Source: Epinephelus fuscoguttatus (taxonomy: Eukaryota > Chordata > Actinopteri > Perciformes > Serranidae). From it: a DNA stretch of 64,000 bases. This document shows positions 10,740-21,955 of the stretch, in pieces; within the stretch, counting starts at the first letter, position 1, and the number at the start of each line of letters is the position of its first letter. The position numbers were made by a program, and so were the translations under genes. The notes beneath the pieces are model-generated. The model saw only the letters and a program-made list of their open reading frames with translations. It did not search any database and was not told the origin of the DNA. The DNA is taken from NCBI RefSeq assembly GCF_011397635.1, contig NC_064752.1, forward strand, positions 1,195,501-1,259,500, written 5' to 3'.

Positions 10740-11510
10740 GTTGGCACTGTGTGTTTCTGTAAACCATATGTTACATTAATACACTATTATGAAGCAGATA
10801 TGTGGACAATGTAGATTTATAACAATGCTGTGGTTAACCAGTGGTTACGTTGAGGAACAAAAGCCCTGTGGAGATGGTTAAGAAAAGATCAGGTTTCAGC
10901 CTAATATACCCATGTTTGAGGTGTAATAATATTAAGCCTCTGAAAACAGTAAAAAAACACCCGTGTTTGGTGGCACAAACGTCACTGGAAATGCTGCAAA
11001 GGGTCGCTAAAAATCACATTTTTTGGCACAAAAGCCACTAAGAACTCAGCAATGGGTGGTTAAAAGAACACCATGCTTTGTGGCACAAAAGCCAAAGAAA
11101 GTGTGGTGACGGGTCGCTAAAAAACACCCATGTTTAGTGACACATATGCAACGGGAGATGTGACAAGAGGCTGCTAAAAAACACAAAAGCTGCTGACAAC
11201 ACAGTGACAGGTCGCTAAAAGAACACCCACGTTTTGTGGCACAAATGCAGCTGGAACTGCAATGAGAGGTTGCTAAAAAAACACATTTTGGGGCACAAAA
11301 GCTGCTGAAAACACGGCAACAGGTCTCTAAAGAACACCCACATTTGGTGGCACAAATGCAGCTGGAAATGCAGCGAGGGGTTGCTGAAAAGCAAAGAATT
11401 TGGGGCACAAAAGCCGCTGAAAAGACAGCAACAGGTTGCAAAACAGCACCCACGTTTGTGGCACAAAAACTGCTTAAATTGCAGCAATGTGCTTTTTTAT
11501 GCACACTTGC
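10740..11510 (+). repeat. Family B element with internal minisatellite (about 60-bp units)
   Basis: From about 10930 the sequence cycles through diverged units of roughly 58-62 bp. Each joins a GGCACAAAAGC block, a GCTGAAAACACAGCAAC-type block and GGTCGCTAAAAAACACCC. Alternate units differ, so the larger period is about 120 bp. The left flank (GTGTTTCTGTAAACCA) matches the flank of the other family B copies at 35698 and 47336. Minus-strand frames across it are Cys-rich only because of the repeat and are not a gene. Confidence 0.75.
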
Positions 11511-12477
11511 ATCTTATTCATATTTAAATTGTCGAGAAAAAAAATCCCATGTGAATCAACTTATTGTTATACATTTTTATTTTACAATAATTCTGTTTTT
11601 GAGTGTGATATCTCATCACTGTTACAGTTTGGTGCGGACCTTCATGGTCTTTGTGAACTTTGATGATCCTCTAAATTTTTTTGTGGCAACATGATCTCCA
11701 GAGGAGATAACACCGTTGGTGATCCCTTCATTTTTCATCTGCCGCCAGCATCAGATCAAAATTTAAAATGTGTCCAGTATTTTATGAGCAAATATGTGTG
11801 AAACTAATGACACTCCCATCAGCCTCAACTACACTGTCTGTTCAGTGCCTGTGCTTAACGCTGCTCACATGGCTGTGACCTTTACTCATCTTTGCCATCA
11901 TGAGAAAAAACCCTTCAAACCTTCAGACATTTTTTACAAAATAAATAGTGTATCAAATAAAGCTTTTCATGTGTTTCCTGTCTGTCTGTCCTGGCATGGT
12001 TGTGTCCACCTCCGGGAGGTTTTGGAGCAGCAGCTGAAAGAAGAAAAGCTCCAACAGATTTCTTTGTTTACAGCTCGTTTACAGCTTGTTTTGGTGAATT
12101 GTCCCTTTAGGAGTCGAATAATTGTCCCTGGTTGTTCTTTGTCCACCTCATCTGCTCTGAGTTAAGACTGTGTGTACGTGCATGCATGCATGCGTGTGTG
12201 TGTGTTTGTGTTAATGCAATCCTGCGCACATTCACCAGGTGTCACACTGTTAAACATCACATCATCAAACCAGAAGAAGATGGGATTTGTGCATCAGGAT
12301 GTTGGATTGTGTGTGAACGGTATTGCGTGACTGTGTGTGACGCCAGCTGGTTAAACTCATCACATAAACAAGAAGTCGCAGGCAAATCTCAGAATGTCGT
12401 ACAAATCTGCAACTTATATTGAGGTCTACTGTTAAAGTGCTGTTCAAGTGTTGCACTTACAGTGTTGTTTGCAGAGG
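11511..12477. other. Unclassified non-coding sequence
   Basis: No supported gene or repeat ends. A short (GT)n tract with a CATGCATGCATG run lies at about 12180-12210. Confidence 0.5.
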
Positions 12478-12645
12478 TGGAAAATAAGACATGCAGGTTA
12501 ATTGGTGACTCTAAATTGTCCGTAGGTGTGAATGTGAGTGTGAATGGTTGTCTGTCTCTGTGTGTCAGCCCTGTGATGTCAGCTGGGACAGGCTCCAGAA
12601 CCCCTCGCAACTCCTAACATGGTCAGCAGTTAGGGAAAATGAATG
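12478..12645 (+). repeat. Common teleost dispersed repeat
   Basis: The order GGTTAATTGGTGACTCTAAA, GTGTGAATGGTTGTCTGTCT, CAGCTGGGACAGGCTCCAG and a final AATGAATGAATG matches a repeat very widespread in fish genomes, recognised from general knowledge. The middle part present in the usual consensus is missing here. Confidence 0.65.
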
Positions 12646-12819
12646 AATGCTTTTTTCCCCATATAAAAAGCAAAAAGAAATTCTAGATTTGGCCCATACC
12701 CCGCCCACCACCACGCTGTGTGCTTTCTTTGGTTCATGCACAGCTCTAAAATGAAGTGTGGAGACAGGTGTGGCTGTGCAAGACTAGTGTTAGGTTGACC
12801 GGTGACGCAGCAGTAACCT

Positions 12820-13030
12820 CTCAGGCTGAAAACATGAAGTCAACGTGAACCGCCAAACATTGCAGTTCCTCTAATGACCACTTGAGGCTGGCTCCAAGAG
12901 TGAGTCATTCCCCACAGACCCCCATGTAAAAATGTCCAACTTTACAACATAAATAAACATGTTTTTACAGCCTGGTACAACAAACAGGTGAGGTCTCTAT
13001 CACTAATGCAGACTGGGCGCCCCAGATTAC
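12820..13030 (+). repeat. Family D MITE, partial
   Basis: GCAGTTCCTCTAATGACCAC, GAGGCTGGCTCCAAGAG and TTTTTACAGCCTGGTACAA occur in the same order in the copies at 20774-21262 and, inverted, at 38226-38762. Only one arm is present, abutting the next element. Confidence 0.75.
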
Positions 13031-13230
13031 AGATGGCTAAAAACAGAGTTCAAATGACGTTTTTCCAAACAACTTTTTATGTCGGGGCTTCAGGACACTT
13101 GGATCACTACGGACGAGCAGTATGGTAGGCTGACCAAACGTCCTCTTTTGTCCGGACATGTCCACTTTTCACGTCCTGTCCGGGGCATCCGGGGGGTTTT
13201 TATAAACTGATGATAATGTCCGGTTTTTCC

Positions 13231-13254
13231 GTGTGTGTGTGTGTGTGTGTGTGT
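13231..13254. repeat. (GT)n microsatellite
   Basis: Twelve GT units end exactly at the left border of the nested hAT MITE. Confidence 0.95.
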
Positions 13255-13805
13255 TAGAGTGCAGCACGGGCCGCATATTTCTGTCCGAACCCGAACCGAG
13301 CCCGACATTATTTAATGACCAAAGCACTGAGTTTGTGCCACACAGTTGTTACGGTTACAGGGTATTTAACAGGCCGGGCGTGCTCAGCGGAGAGGGAGAC
13401 CTCCGTGTTTGGCGGGAGGTCCGACACTTCCAGCGAGAGGAGATGGAGAAATAAAACAAAATAAGATAAAATAGGAAAAACCTGTCTCCCTCCTTTATTT
13501 TATTTTCAGCGTTTAATCAAGGCGGATGCGGGCGGCTGGAGGTCCGAGACTTCCAGAGAGGAGAGAGGTAGAAACAAACAGCCAATGTGTGTGTGTGTGT
13601 GTGTGTTATGTTCAGGTGTTGTCACGTAAATAACAGCGCCCAAGTAATAAACAGGACAGACAATAGGATTTTATCTATTTTTACACTACATTTTCACTGA
13701 AAGCTGACTGAATCCGACCCGAGCCCGAATACAATTTATAGCTACATTTTTGACCAAATCCAGCCAACCTGTCGGGTACCGTCGGGCTCGGATCGCCACA
13801 CTCTA
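13255..13805. mobile_element. Second hAT-type MITE nested in the first
   Basis: Inverted ends TAGAGTGCAGC and GCCACACTCTA, with inner GAACCCGAACCGAGCCCG mirrored by CGGGCTCGGATC. The flanks are GTGTGTGT on both sides, as an 8-bp duplication would give, although the left one is part of a GT run and so is weak evidence. Inside are two similar blocks around GAGGTCCGACACTTCCAG (near 13417 and 13541) and a (TG)n tract at 13586-13607. Confidence 0.8.
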
Positions 13806-14186
13806 GTGTGTGTATGTGTCCCCTATCTATTGGGGCCTATCTGAATTTCTGTCTTTGAGAGATATTATTTTGTAATATAACTGAATTTTCTATCCATACA
13901 TATAAATTTTAAATATATTAAAATGATAAGGCATCTTTGAGTAAACTACGAGTATCATTTAAGTAGGCTATGTCGTGGCCGGCCGAGTGTCCTCTTTTTT
14001 GGAAATCAAAATATGGTCACCCTACAGTATGGAGATATTTTGTGGTTTCAATTATGTGTTTTTGGACGTTTGAATCTGGGGCGCTGCTACCTCCTCTCCC
14101 CTTGGATCTGCACAAGTGATGTGAGGACTCTAAAACTTCGCCTGAGCCTCCCTCGGCATATGGGTGAGTAGATAATGGCTGAATTT

Positions 14187-16894
14187 TCTTTTTTGGGTGC
14201 ATCTGTGAGCAGTGTGCATCATGTGCTAATGTTAGCAATATATAAAACATCTGAGAGATTCAGCCACACATGTTTGAGCCTCAGACAGACTTATCAGAAT
14301 GGTTAGTTAGCATTACTTATTTGTTTATGGTGTCTGTTAGCTTATAGGCAAACTAGCAATGGTTGAAGTGAAACGTATTCCCCTTCTCGACAGGCGTTGT
14401 CTTGGCTTGTTTTGGGCCGTCAGCCCAGACACTGCAGGGATCTGCATTTCCATGACAACAGGGCTACCTGCTCGAAGGTGTGTCTTTAACTGATGACGGT
14501 TTGTCTTGAGAGGTGACGTTTAAAAGCAGCGGGCTGATCCACGGCTGAAGTCCCTGTTATTTTGCTGTAATGTTTTTCCATCACACAGCAGGTAAAAGAC
14601 GTTTACCTGTTGGAGGTGAGCTGTCTGCAGAGGTGCAGTAAGAGCCTGTTGTCTGCAGCTCTTCATCAACATCTCACTGTGGCTTTTGATCACTATAGAT
14701 TCTTCACAATAAGAGTCCCTCATTATTTTGTTAAGAGCTTTTATTGTGAAGGAGCAACATAACGAGATGTTGGGTTTTCATCAGCAGTGACTTAACACAA
14801 CTCCATACGGCTGATAGTGAACATGACACAGTAAAATAAAGCAGATATCTGAAGTACAGACAGGACACAGGAGAGAAACTAAACTTCAAACCACAGAGAT
14901 TCAGTTAGAAGCTACAGACGTACTGGGAGCTGAGACTTTAAAAACACCTTCCTCTCTGGTCTCCTGCAGACAGAGGTGAGGAGAGTCTCACAACAACCAG
15001 CTTGTTAGAGGGGGGAAAGAAGAGGGTTGGCTGCTGTTGGCGAGAAGTCACCACTACCCGCTTGAGAATAGAGGACCTACTCTGGAGAAGGTCCATCTCT
15101 GGATTGAAGTGACAGTGGAAGAGGCTCCATAGAGTAGGATCTGCTAAAGCAAGTTGACATCGTCACACTTTTATTAAATAATTATCTAATCAAAGTTTGC
15201 AGAATATTTCATCTGGCTAAGATTTCTAAACAGTGTGTAATAAGTCCAGCATTTGCATATTAGATGTGTCAGTGACATACCTTATCTAGCTGCCTGCTGA
15301 ACGTTTGAGTCTCAGATTTGAGGGAAGTGCACAGACGTTTCAGCCTTCAGCAGAGGAGAAAACTCTTCTCTAGTGACTTTGCACAGATAAAAGTCAAGCT
15401 CAGACATTTAAGGGGACATAAACAGAAGGAAAACATATTTTTGAAGGGAGAGGATCTCTAAGTGAAGGACCTGAAAATTTCTTTCACTGCTGCTTTCTTG
15501 TGCTCTTTCATACAGAGCTCACTGAGCGACAGCACGTGGCGTTTTTACTGTTTATTTCTCTTGTCGTTTTTCACCAGTTATTTAACATGAACTGAGCACC
15601 CCACTTCTTGGAAATGACTCCTTGTGATTTTCACTCCAGCACTTGAAATGTTCAAGCTCTTAAAACCTTCATTGTGCCCTGATCTGCCCCGCTCTCTGAC
15701 ACAAGTTCTGGTCCCCGTCTTGTGGTTTTTCTGGGACTCAGTAATTGACTTGAAACTGAACCCAGAGCCAGTGAGCGTGCTGCTGTATTTACTGCGTGCC
15801 GCTCGGACCAGATGCTCTTCCAGTGCCCCCTTTAGGCTAATATAAGCCAGGGCCTCCTCGTGGAACAAATTGAGAACATCCAGTCCATGGTGAGGAGTTT
15901 ACAGGTTGCAGGTGGGCCAAACAATGTGACACGGATCACTGCAAAAGTCTGTTTATTAGTTTCTTCATCGCTCACAGAAAGCGCTCCCTGGGGTGGAGGA
16001 GGAGGAGGAGGAGGAGGAGGAGGAGGTGAGGGGCTGGAGAATGAGTTAACTCCAGTTCAGGGCCAAGGCTCCTCTGACACGGCAGAGACACAGAGAGAGA
16101 GCAGTAACTGCTGAGACTGTGCCTCAAACATGGAAACTGTGACAAGTTTGGATACGCTAGGTGAACTGTAAACCTTTCGTGGTGACCTTCGCAGCGAGCG
16201 TGGAACACGGTGACTTTTCTCAGGCAGCGCTGGAAAAAAAGAGTTAGAGTTAAAACACGGAGGGAGAAACAAACGTACAATCAGACCGACCGCATTCACG
16301 TCACTGTATTCTGTTGTTGTTATGAAGGAATATGTTGGTTATTGTATATACATTGTGACTGACTTGATTCCTGGAATATGTCTGTGTTGTTGTTGTGTGT
16401 CAGAGGGAGTTTATTTGGTCGCTGCCAAACCTTTCAACTGACACCACTGGTCACATTCACAAAGGTACTTTTAAGATTTATATAAAGACAGGAAGTTAAA
16501 AGCACATGTGATTTAAACAAGCGTGAAGAAGCTTAATAATTAGTCATTGTGGAATCAAATTATGACTTTTGCATTAAGATACTCAAAGTATGTGTTACTT
16601 TTCTTTTCTTAAGCAAAATCAGAAGTGTTAAAAAAAAAGTCATAAACCACAGACAATCCTGTAAAGGTGCCGCCAATTTGGCCTGAAGTTGAGAATCAAA
16701 GTTTTAAAAATAAGAAAGTGTTCAAGGGAAATTCTTAATAGATATCACCATGACATTTCACCAGCTGATTACTTACAGTGAGACAATTCTTTTTTATACC
16801 ACAAGTTTAATGAAATTTGATGTTTAAACATGCAAATGATGCATTATCTAATCAAAATGAGCTGATCTGCATACGTTTCCAGAGCAGAAATCTG
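14187..16894. other. Non-coding stretch without a recognised gene
   Basis: No supported coding exon or repeat boundary was found in 2.7 kb. A (GGA)n tract lies at 15995-16026 and causes Gly-rich or Leu-rich artefact frames in this interval. Confidence 0.5.
15995..16026. repeat. (GGA)n microsatellite
   Basis: About ten GGA units in a row, with purine only on the plus strand. Confidence 0.95.
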
Positions 16895-17455
16895 GACATT
16901 GGATAAAGAAACACGTTCTCATCCCAAGTCATCACATATCGCCGCTTCGTCAGTGGACTCTTGTGTCCAGTTATTACAGCCTAGGCACCCTTTGGAGTCT
17001 GCTGATGACGTTCGGGGAGGGGAGGTCAACAAAAGCACATGGTTAGGTTTAGAAAAAACATCATGGTTTTACTCCAAGTACACAGGCTGCAGGAAGTGAA
17101 CACCGGGCTCCCAGGTGACAGTCCACGTTTGCTGGATCCACCCTCCCTCCCTCTTGCCCCATAGGGACTTTCCAGCTCCAACTGACGCCGTCCAGCGGCG
17201 TGTCATACTAATGCAACTGGTGCCATTCAGCCATGTTATGAACGGACGCCAGCCGTTTGCGTATCATACTGCTGGTACAGATGCCATCCGGCTGACTGGA
17301 GGTGTATCATAACATTGTGAAAGGTTCCATCTGGCCGGGTTACAAAATGATGCTGCCAGGTGTTCATCATACCGCTGTGAAAGGTAGCTTCTGGCATCAG
17401 TGTCTGACGCCAAAATCACTGACAAAACACCAATATTTGATGACTTTCGTTCAAA
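16895..17455 (+). mobile_element. Family A TIR element, near full length
   Basis: The left end TTCTCATCCCAAGTCATCAC plus GCCGCTTCGTCAGTGG is mirrored near the right end by CCAAAATCACTGACAAAAC and GATGACT. The interior has the family A core (ACATGGTTAGGTT, GGGACTTTCCAGCTCC) and then three degenerate units ending in GTATCATA. It matches the copy at 45320-45925, which is in the opposite orientation. No transposase is encoded, and the superfamily is unknown to me. Confidence 0.7.
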
Positions 17456-17929
17456 ATATTACATATTACATACAAACATACATGTCAGAGTCAAAGGCTT
17501 TTCCAGAGAGAATTTTGTATTTCTCTCTTTAACACTCCATGAATAACAAAACATTGTCAACAGCCGTAAAAGAAACAATTTCTGCCATGTTTAACTAGTC
17601 CATACCCATTGAGTGCACAGTTGCCCACGTACAGTTTCACATGGTGTGTGTTTGGGATACAGGTCATAGGAAATTGCAGATTAAATAGTCAACTGAACCC
17701 ATTAAGAAGAACAATGTATTCAGACAGAATGTTTGTGAAGCTGATAGTACGAGTGCTTTATTGAAAGTACAGTAGTACCATTGCCAATAGTGGGATAGTT
17801 AGTGGGCTAAAACTGCACATTAGTAGTTGAGGCGGCACGTTGAAAGGCAGATAGTTAAAGTGTTTATGTGTTGTATTGACTTAACAGTGGGGCGCACTGG
17901 TAGTTCACATGGGAAAGGTGCAGCTAGCC
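17456..17929. other. Unclassified non-coding sequence
   Basis: No gene, RNA gene or shared repeat was recognised here. Confidence 0.45.
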
Positions 17930-18775
17930 CTTGTTGCAGCAGCATACCATACCATGACTTAGTCATAGCAAACATTAGACATTGGTCCACAGGGGGAGCC
18001 ACAGCGATTGGTCACATTTTAGCCATTTTGAAGCATTTTTCTGTTGTTATAGTGCCACCCAGTTGCCAATTAGAGTTAAATTTCTCCAGTCACCTTGAGG
18101 CGTCCTGTTCTACATATCTACCAAGTTTAGTAAAAATCCATATGGCGGTTAGGCCTAGATAAGAAATGAGCTCTCTATTTTGTTTGATGGGCTCAATAAT
18201 GGAGGGGTCCCCTCAGATTATGTGTGGTCATATGCCTACAAAGTTGCGTGGTGATGGGTGAAACCCTTGAGATGTTCTACACCTTTATGTGATGAGCCAC
18301 GCCCTCCGCAATATTCATTGCCTTATAGAAGCTCAGTTTTAGGAAGTTTTCCAACTTTTGCCAAGAGGGAACTTTAGATATTGCTCCCTACATTATGTTC
18401 ACCCAGTTTCATGCAGATCGCTCAAACTTCCTAGGAAGAGATCCATTTGAAGTGTTTTTCAAAACATTCAAAATGGTGGAAAATCTATATAAGCGGAAGT
18501 TATGGGTTCTTGAGGCAAATGTGTTCCTCATGAGGAGAGGCATCTCTGTGCAAAGTTTCATGTCTCTACCACATACAGGGCATGAGATATGCCCATTCAA
18601 AGTTTGACATTTCAGTCGGTTGCTATAGCGCCCCCCTTTGGCCAATTGATGTAATATTGCTTCATTGGCATCCTCCCATGACCCTCTACCACTGTGCCAA
18701 ATTTCACATGGATTGACCAAGTCAGTGAGGAGAAAAACCTGGAACACACACAGAGTTTTCGTCATTATATAGTCA
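17930..18775. repeat. Long teleost dispersed repeat with GCGCCCCC blocks
   Basis: Recurring blocks such as TAGCGCCCCCCTTTGGCCAA, TTTCATGTCTCTACCACATA, CATGAGATATGCCCATTC and CCAAGTTTAGTAAAAATCCA are typical of a long repeat commonly met in fish genomes. The boundaries are uncertain. Open frames through it are incidental. Confidence 0.55.
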
Positions 18776-19694
18776 GATAAATCAGGCTATGAATGATGTG
18801 AACAATCTGTAAAACCCTTCAGAATATACACAGGAATAAACTTGGAAATATTTTATGTATGTGAGTGCCACTAAGAAACCAAAGTTTATCAGTATGTGAT
18901 TCCTTAACGCTCCATACTGACATCATTTTCACGCAGCCTATTTACAACAGCGTAATATAATTCCTGAAATTCAGTTTTGGCTTTTTGTTTTTGTGCCACC
19001 CCAAGATCGTCAGTGGCCCCATCTGACCACCGCTTTGAAAAGTTTCTGGGGGTGACACTGCAGGGTTCAAACCAACATCTCTCTTCTGGAGCCATGAATG
19101 CTCCTGAACAATGTCCTAGCAGTCTGGCTGATATTTGTGAACACATTGGACAGGCGTAATCCCAAATATGTATATTACCCATATAGAAGGCGTTTAAACA
19201 TGTGTACAGGTTTGTTTTGTATGTGACATTCTTTAAGGTGGGACACACGTGCACTCTCCTTTCAGACAGTTTTTTGGTGCCATACATGCTGTGATTTTAT
19301 TATAATAACAGGTTAAGAAAAAAATTATCATTAAGTGTTGTTTTTTTTCTGTTTATTGTTGCACTTTGTTTTAATGTCGCTCTTGTGTAGACATCAGAGG
19401 GTCGAAAGACTGTCCCGACACTCTGCAATAAAATTACAGCTTTCACTCTTAAGCTCCCGTAGTGTCAAGTGGCCATATGCTGAGAGGCTTGATCCTGAGA
19501 GAAAGAGCTCCTTCTCTCGGTCAGAGAGGCCTTGCTTTTCCACCTGAGCCACAGGTGTTTGCTTAACGTGCCTGTGGTTTGAGTGGCTGCAGCGCCGTCA
19601 TTTAGCTTCACCCTGGAAATGTTGACTTTTAGCTCTCCTCCTCCCTGAAGCCTGCCAGCCCAGGGGAAAAGAAAAACCCACTCTGGCTCCTGAT

Positions 19695-19698
<4 letters not shown>
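18776..19698. other. Unclassified non-coding sequence
   Basis: A minus-strand frame of 127 codons (19287-18904) shows no recognised domain and none of the expected splice sites were evident. It may be repeat-derived. Nothing else is supported. Confidence 0.45.
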
Positions 19699-19734
<36 letters not shown>

Positions 19735-19765
19735 CATGTCCTCATGCGTGTGTGTTTTATGATGA

Positions 19766-19797
<32 letters not shown>

Positions 19798-19800
19798 ATG
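19699..19800. repeat. (TG)n and (ATG)n/(GTG)n microsatellites
   Basis: TG repeats cover 19699-19731, and ATG repeats followed by GTG repeats cover about 19759-19798. The apparent poly-His and poly-Met frames here are products of these repeats. Confidence 0.95.
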
Positions 19801-20024
19801 ATTGTAGCCTATCACCTTCCACAGCCCCCCTTTCCTTTGACGCACTGTGGAAATGTGTGGATGTGGAAACGGCTGCAGGCGGGCGGAGCTCGGTAACATG
19901 ATGATGAGAAATCACGGCGTGTGTGCAGGTGTTTCTGTGTTTTCACAGAGGATAAGTGAGGGCAGCTCTAATGAAGCACACAGCTACTTTCTGCTTGAGT
20001 GAAGAATGCTGAGGTTGTCATTTT

Positions 20025-20150
20025 AAGGAATAGTTTGACAATTTGGGAAAACACACATGCTTGCAGAGATTTGGATGAGGAGATCATTCCACGCTTATGT
20101 TTGTACAATAAATATGAAGCTTTACCATGTGTCTGGATGGGTCTGGTAAT
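20025..20150 (+). repeat. Family E dispersed repeat, partial
   Basis: AGGAATAGTTTGACAATTTG, then GATGAGGAGATCATT and AATATGAAGCTTTACCA follow the order of the longer copy at 60925-61200. This family is common in teleosts. Confidence 0.6.
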
Positions 20151-20773
20151 CCATGGTTTCTGGTTGTGGAATGATTTAACTGTCCACACATCCCCACAAC
20201 AAGACAGCCGTATGGTCACTTCACCTGAACATGGGGGCACCGCTCTGCAGCCACCTCTGAACAGTGTACAGCAGTGATCCACAGCAGGACCAGGACAGCA
20301 CTTCACATCCCCACTGTCACACCAGTCCTTATTCACCATAAAGCTCATGTCTCCTCTCCTTCTCTCCCAGAGTCATCTGCCCTGTCAGGTCTACATGTAG
20401 AAAAAGAGACACCTGGTTGATTGGTGCTGTCCATGATTGGGAGAGTTTCAGTGAATCAAAGGTTATTACAGTTCCTCCCAGTATAATGCCTGCCTGCACT
20501 GTCTATATTTCCGCCCCTGGTTCATGCCTCTGTAATCAGAAATTATTTTGCTCTGAAACATTTATCTAGTTTCGGTTTAAAAAATGATTAAACAACCTTT
20601 ACTATTAAAAATATAACAGACAAAATATTCTTTCTTCATTTTGTATTTACATGCTTATCGTAAAGACCAGAAACAGAAGGAAACAACGAGCCTGGTTCTG
20701 TTCAATGGTTGGTAAATATACCTACCATATCTCAATGGTTTAATCTGTACAAAAACTGAAAGATGAAAACCAA
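20151..20773. other. Unclassified non-coding sequence
   Basis: No supported gene. Open frames on both strands are short and without motifs. Confidence 0.45.
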
Positions 20774-21262
20774 GCGACAAACTCCGAGGCTGAAAAATGA
20801 AGCCAACACGTGCCAAAACTGCAGTTCCTCTAATGGCCACTTTAGGCTGGCTCCAAGAGCGGGTCAATCCCCAATTGACCCCCATGTTCAAATGATCAAC
20901 TTTACAGCATAAACAAAGCATGAATACAGCATAAATGTTTACAGCCTGGTACAAAAACAGTTTTGGTCTCTGTAGCTCATAACCGCCGTCATGACAACTG
21001 TACAGGAGGTGAGTCTTCACATGACTTACCTTATTTTATTAAGGTGCAAGTTGTGTAATTAGAGGCTGCTTTGTTTGACAGCTGTCTGCTGATGGTGTCC
21101 TCGGCGCTCCGTCAGATCCACTCCTTGCTTCTCTACAGCTCCACCCTCTCATCCAAATATTGTCACATCTGGTTCCAAAAATCCAAAGTGGCGACGCCCA
21201 AAATGTCAAATTCGAAGCTTCAAAATGGGAGTCCACAAACCAAGGGGTGACACCATGGCAGG
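20774..21262 (+). repeat. Family D MITE
   Basis: The interval runs parallel to the inverted copy at 38226-38762 from AAGCGACAAACTCCGAGG through GGCTGGCTCCAAGAG, TTACAGCCTGGTACAAAAAC, CACCCTCTCATCCAAATATT and AATCCAAAGTGGCGACG to CCACAAACCAAGGGGTGAC. This layout is that of a very common fish MITE of about 0.5 kb. Confidence 0.75.
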
Positions 21263-21480
21263 GCCCTAACAAGTGCACCAGGCATTTAAGCCAATTTTAA
21301 TAGTGGCCAAACCTCCAGGTCTGTCACGAGATGCCATTGGGCCCTTAAAACTTTTACCATAGAATTACATTGCGAAAGAGATTTTTTTTTTTTGAGTGTC
21401 ACAACCCATGTGAAACGATTTGTTTTACTATCAGGGTTTGATTCATTCAGTCCGGTAACATTTATTTACAGTCATTAGAG

Positions 21481-21663
21481 TTAGCGGAGCGGCAAACCAG
21501 AAACAGCCGACTCAGTCGGCGGGTGTCCGTACTGTGCCTCATAGTGGCTATCATCCCAGTAATTAAACATCTGAGCATCTTTCACAGGAATGAACAGGGT
21601 TCCACCTCCAACGCTGTATCTGCGTCTCTTCATACCTTCATGCGTCACGGTGTCAGTGTCCAT
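21481..21663 (-). CDS. Unidentified 60-codon open frame
   Basis: The predicted peptide has balanced composition (MKRRRYSVGGGTLFIP, then DAQMFNYWDDSHYEAQYG) and is not explained by a simple repeat. I do not recognise it. Eight A residues precede the ATG on the coding strand. It may be a broken exon or part of a mobile element; there is no splice site or neighbour to confirm it. Confidence 0.2.
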   Translation of the reverse strand: MDTDTVTHEGMKRRRYSVGGGTLFIPVKDAQMFNYWDDSHYEAQYGHPPTESAVSGLPLR

Positions 21664-21723
21664 TTTTTTTAAACAATCTATGGTAAAAACGACAGTTCTC
21701 AGTTTAACAAGGGATTATGTGAT

Positions 21724-21955
21724 GGTAAATGGTAAATGGACTGCACTTGTATGACACTGTTCTAGTCCTCCGACCACTCAAACTGCTTTTACACTACATG
21801 TCACATTCACCCATTCACACACTGGTGGCTGTGGCTACCATACAGTAACCATTCACATGCCCTTACACGCCGACTGAACAGCCATCGGGAGCAACTTGGG
21901 GTTCAGTATCTTGTCCAAAGAGATTCCAGGAAGTTCCTGGCCAATTTACACATAA
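21724..21955 (+). repeat. Common teleost dispersed repeat
   Basis: GGTAAATGGTAAATGGACTG, then CACATTCACCCATTCACACA and GGGAGCAACTTGGGGTTCAG are the familiar order of a very frequent fish repeat known from general experience. The end decays after ATCTTGTCCAAAGAG. Confidence 0.7.

Larger units (their letters stand above)
13126..14024. mobile_element. hAT-type MITE inserted in the TTAA-type MITE
   Basis: The ends TAGGCTGACCA and TGGTCACCCTA are inverted repeats, and both sides are flanked by the exact 8-bp duplication CAGTATGG (13118-13125 and 14025-14032), the hallmark of hAT insertion. Total length is 899 bp, of which 551 bp is a further insertion. Confidence 0.9.
13033..14186 (-). mobile_element. 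TTAA-type MITE arm, split by nested hAT elements
   Basis: The segments 13033-13125 and 14025-14186 are together the reverse complement of the left arm of the complete MITE at 53129-53648. They meet at CAGTATGG, which is duplicated around the inserted element. The outer end stops at GGGTGCA and the terminal TTAA is absent, so the copy is truncated at both ends. Confidence 0.85.

Noticed and set aside
10930..11490. CRISPR-like regular repeats
   Set aside because: Units are contiguous and all diverged, with no identical repeats separated by unique spacers, and the genome is eukaryotic.
11046..11504. Minus-strand Cys-rich frames resembling a repeat protein
   Set aside because: They are translations of the ~60-bp minisatellite; the same array occurs inverted elsewhere and no start, domain or splice context supports a gene.
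15972..16299. Leu-rich minus-strand frames that look like signal or membrane segments
   Set aside because: The Leu run is the complement of the (GGA)n tract; no supporting exon structure.
18904..19287. 127-codon minus-strand frame
   Set aside because: No motif or splice signal; composition compatible with chance.
19465..19899. Poly-His and Thr-His frame of 144 codons
   Set aside because: Entirely caused by the (ATG)n and (TG)n microsatellites.
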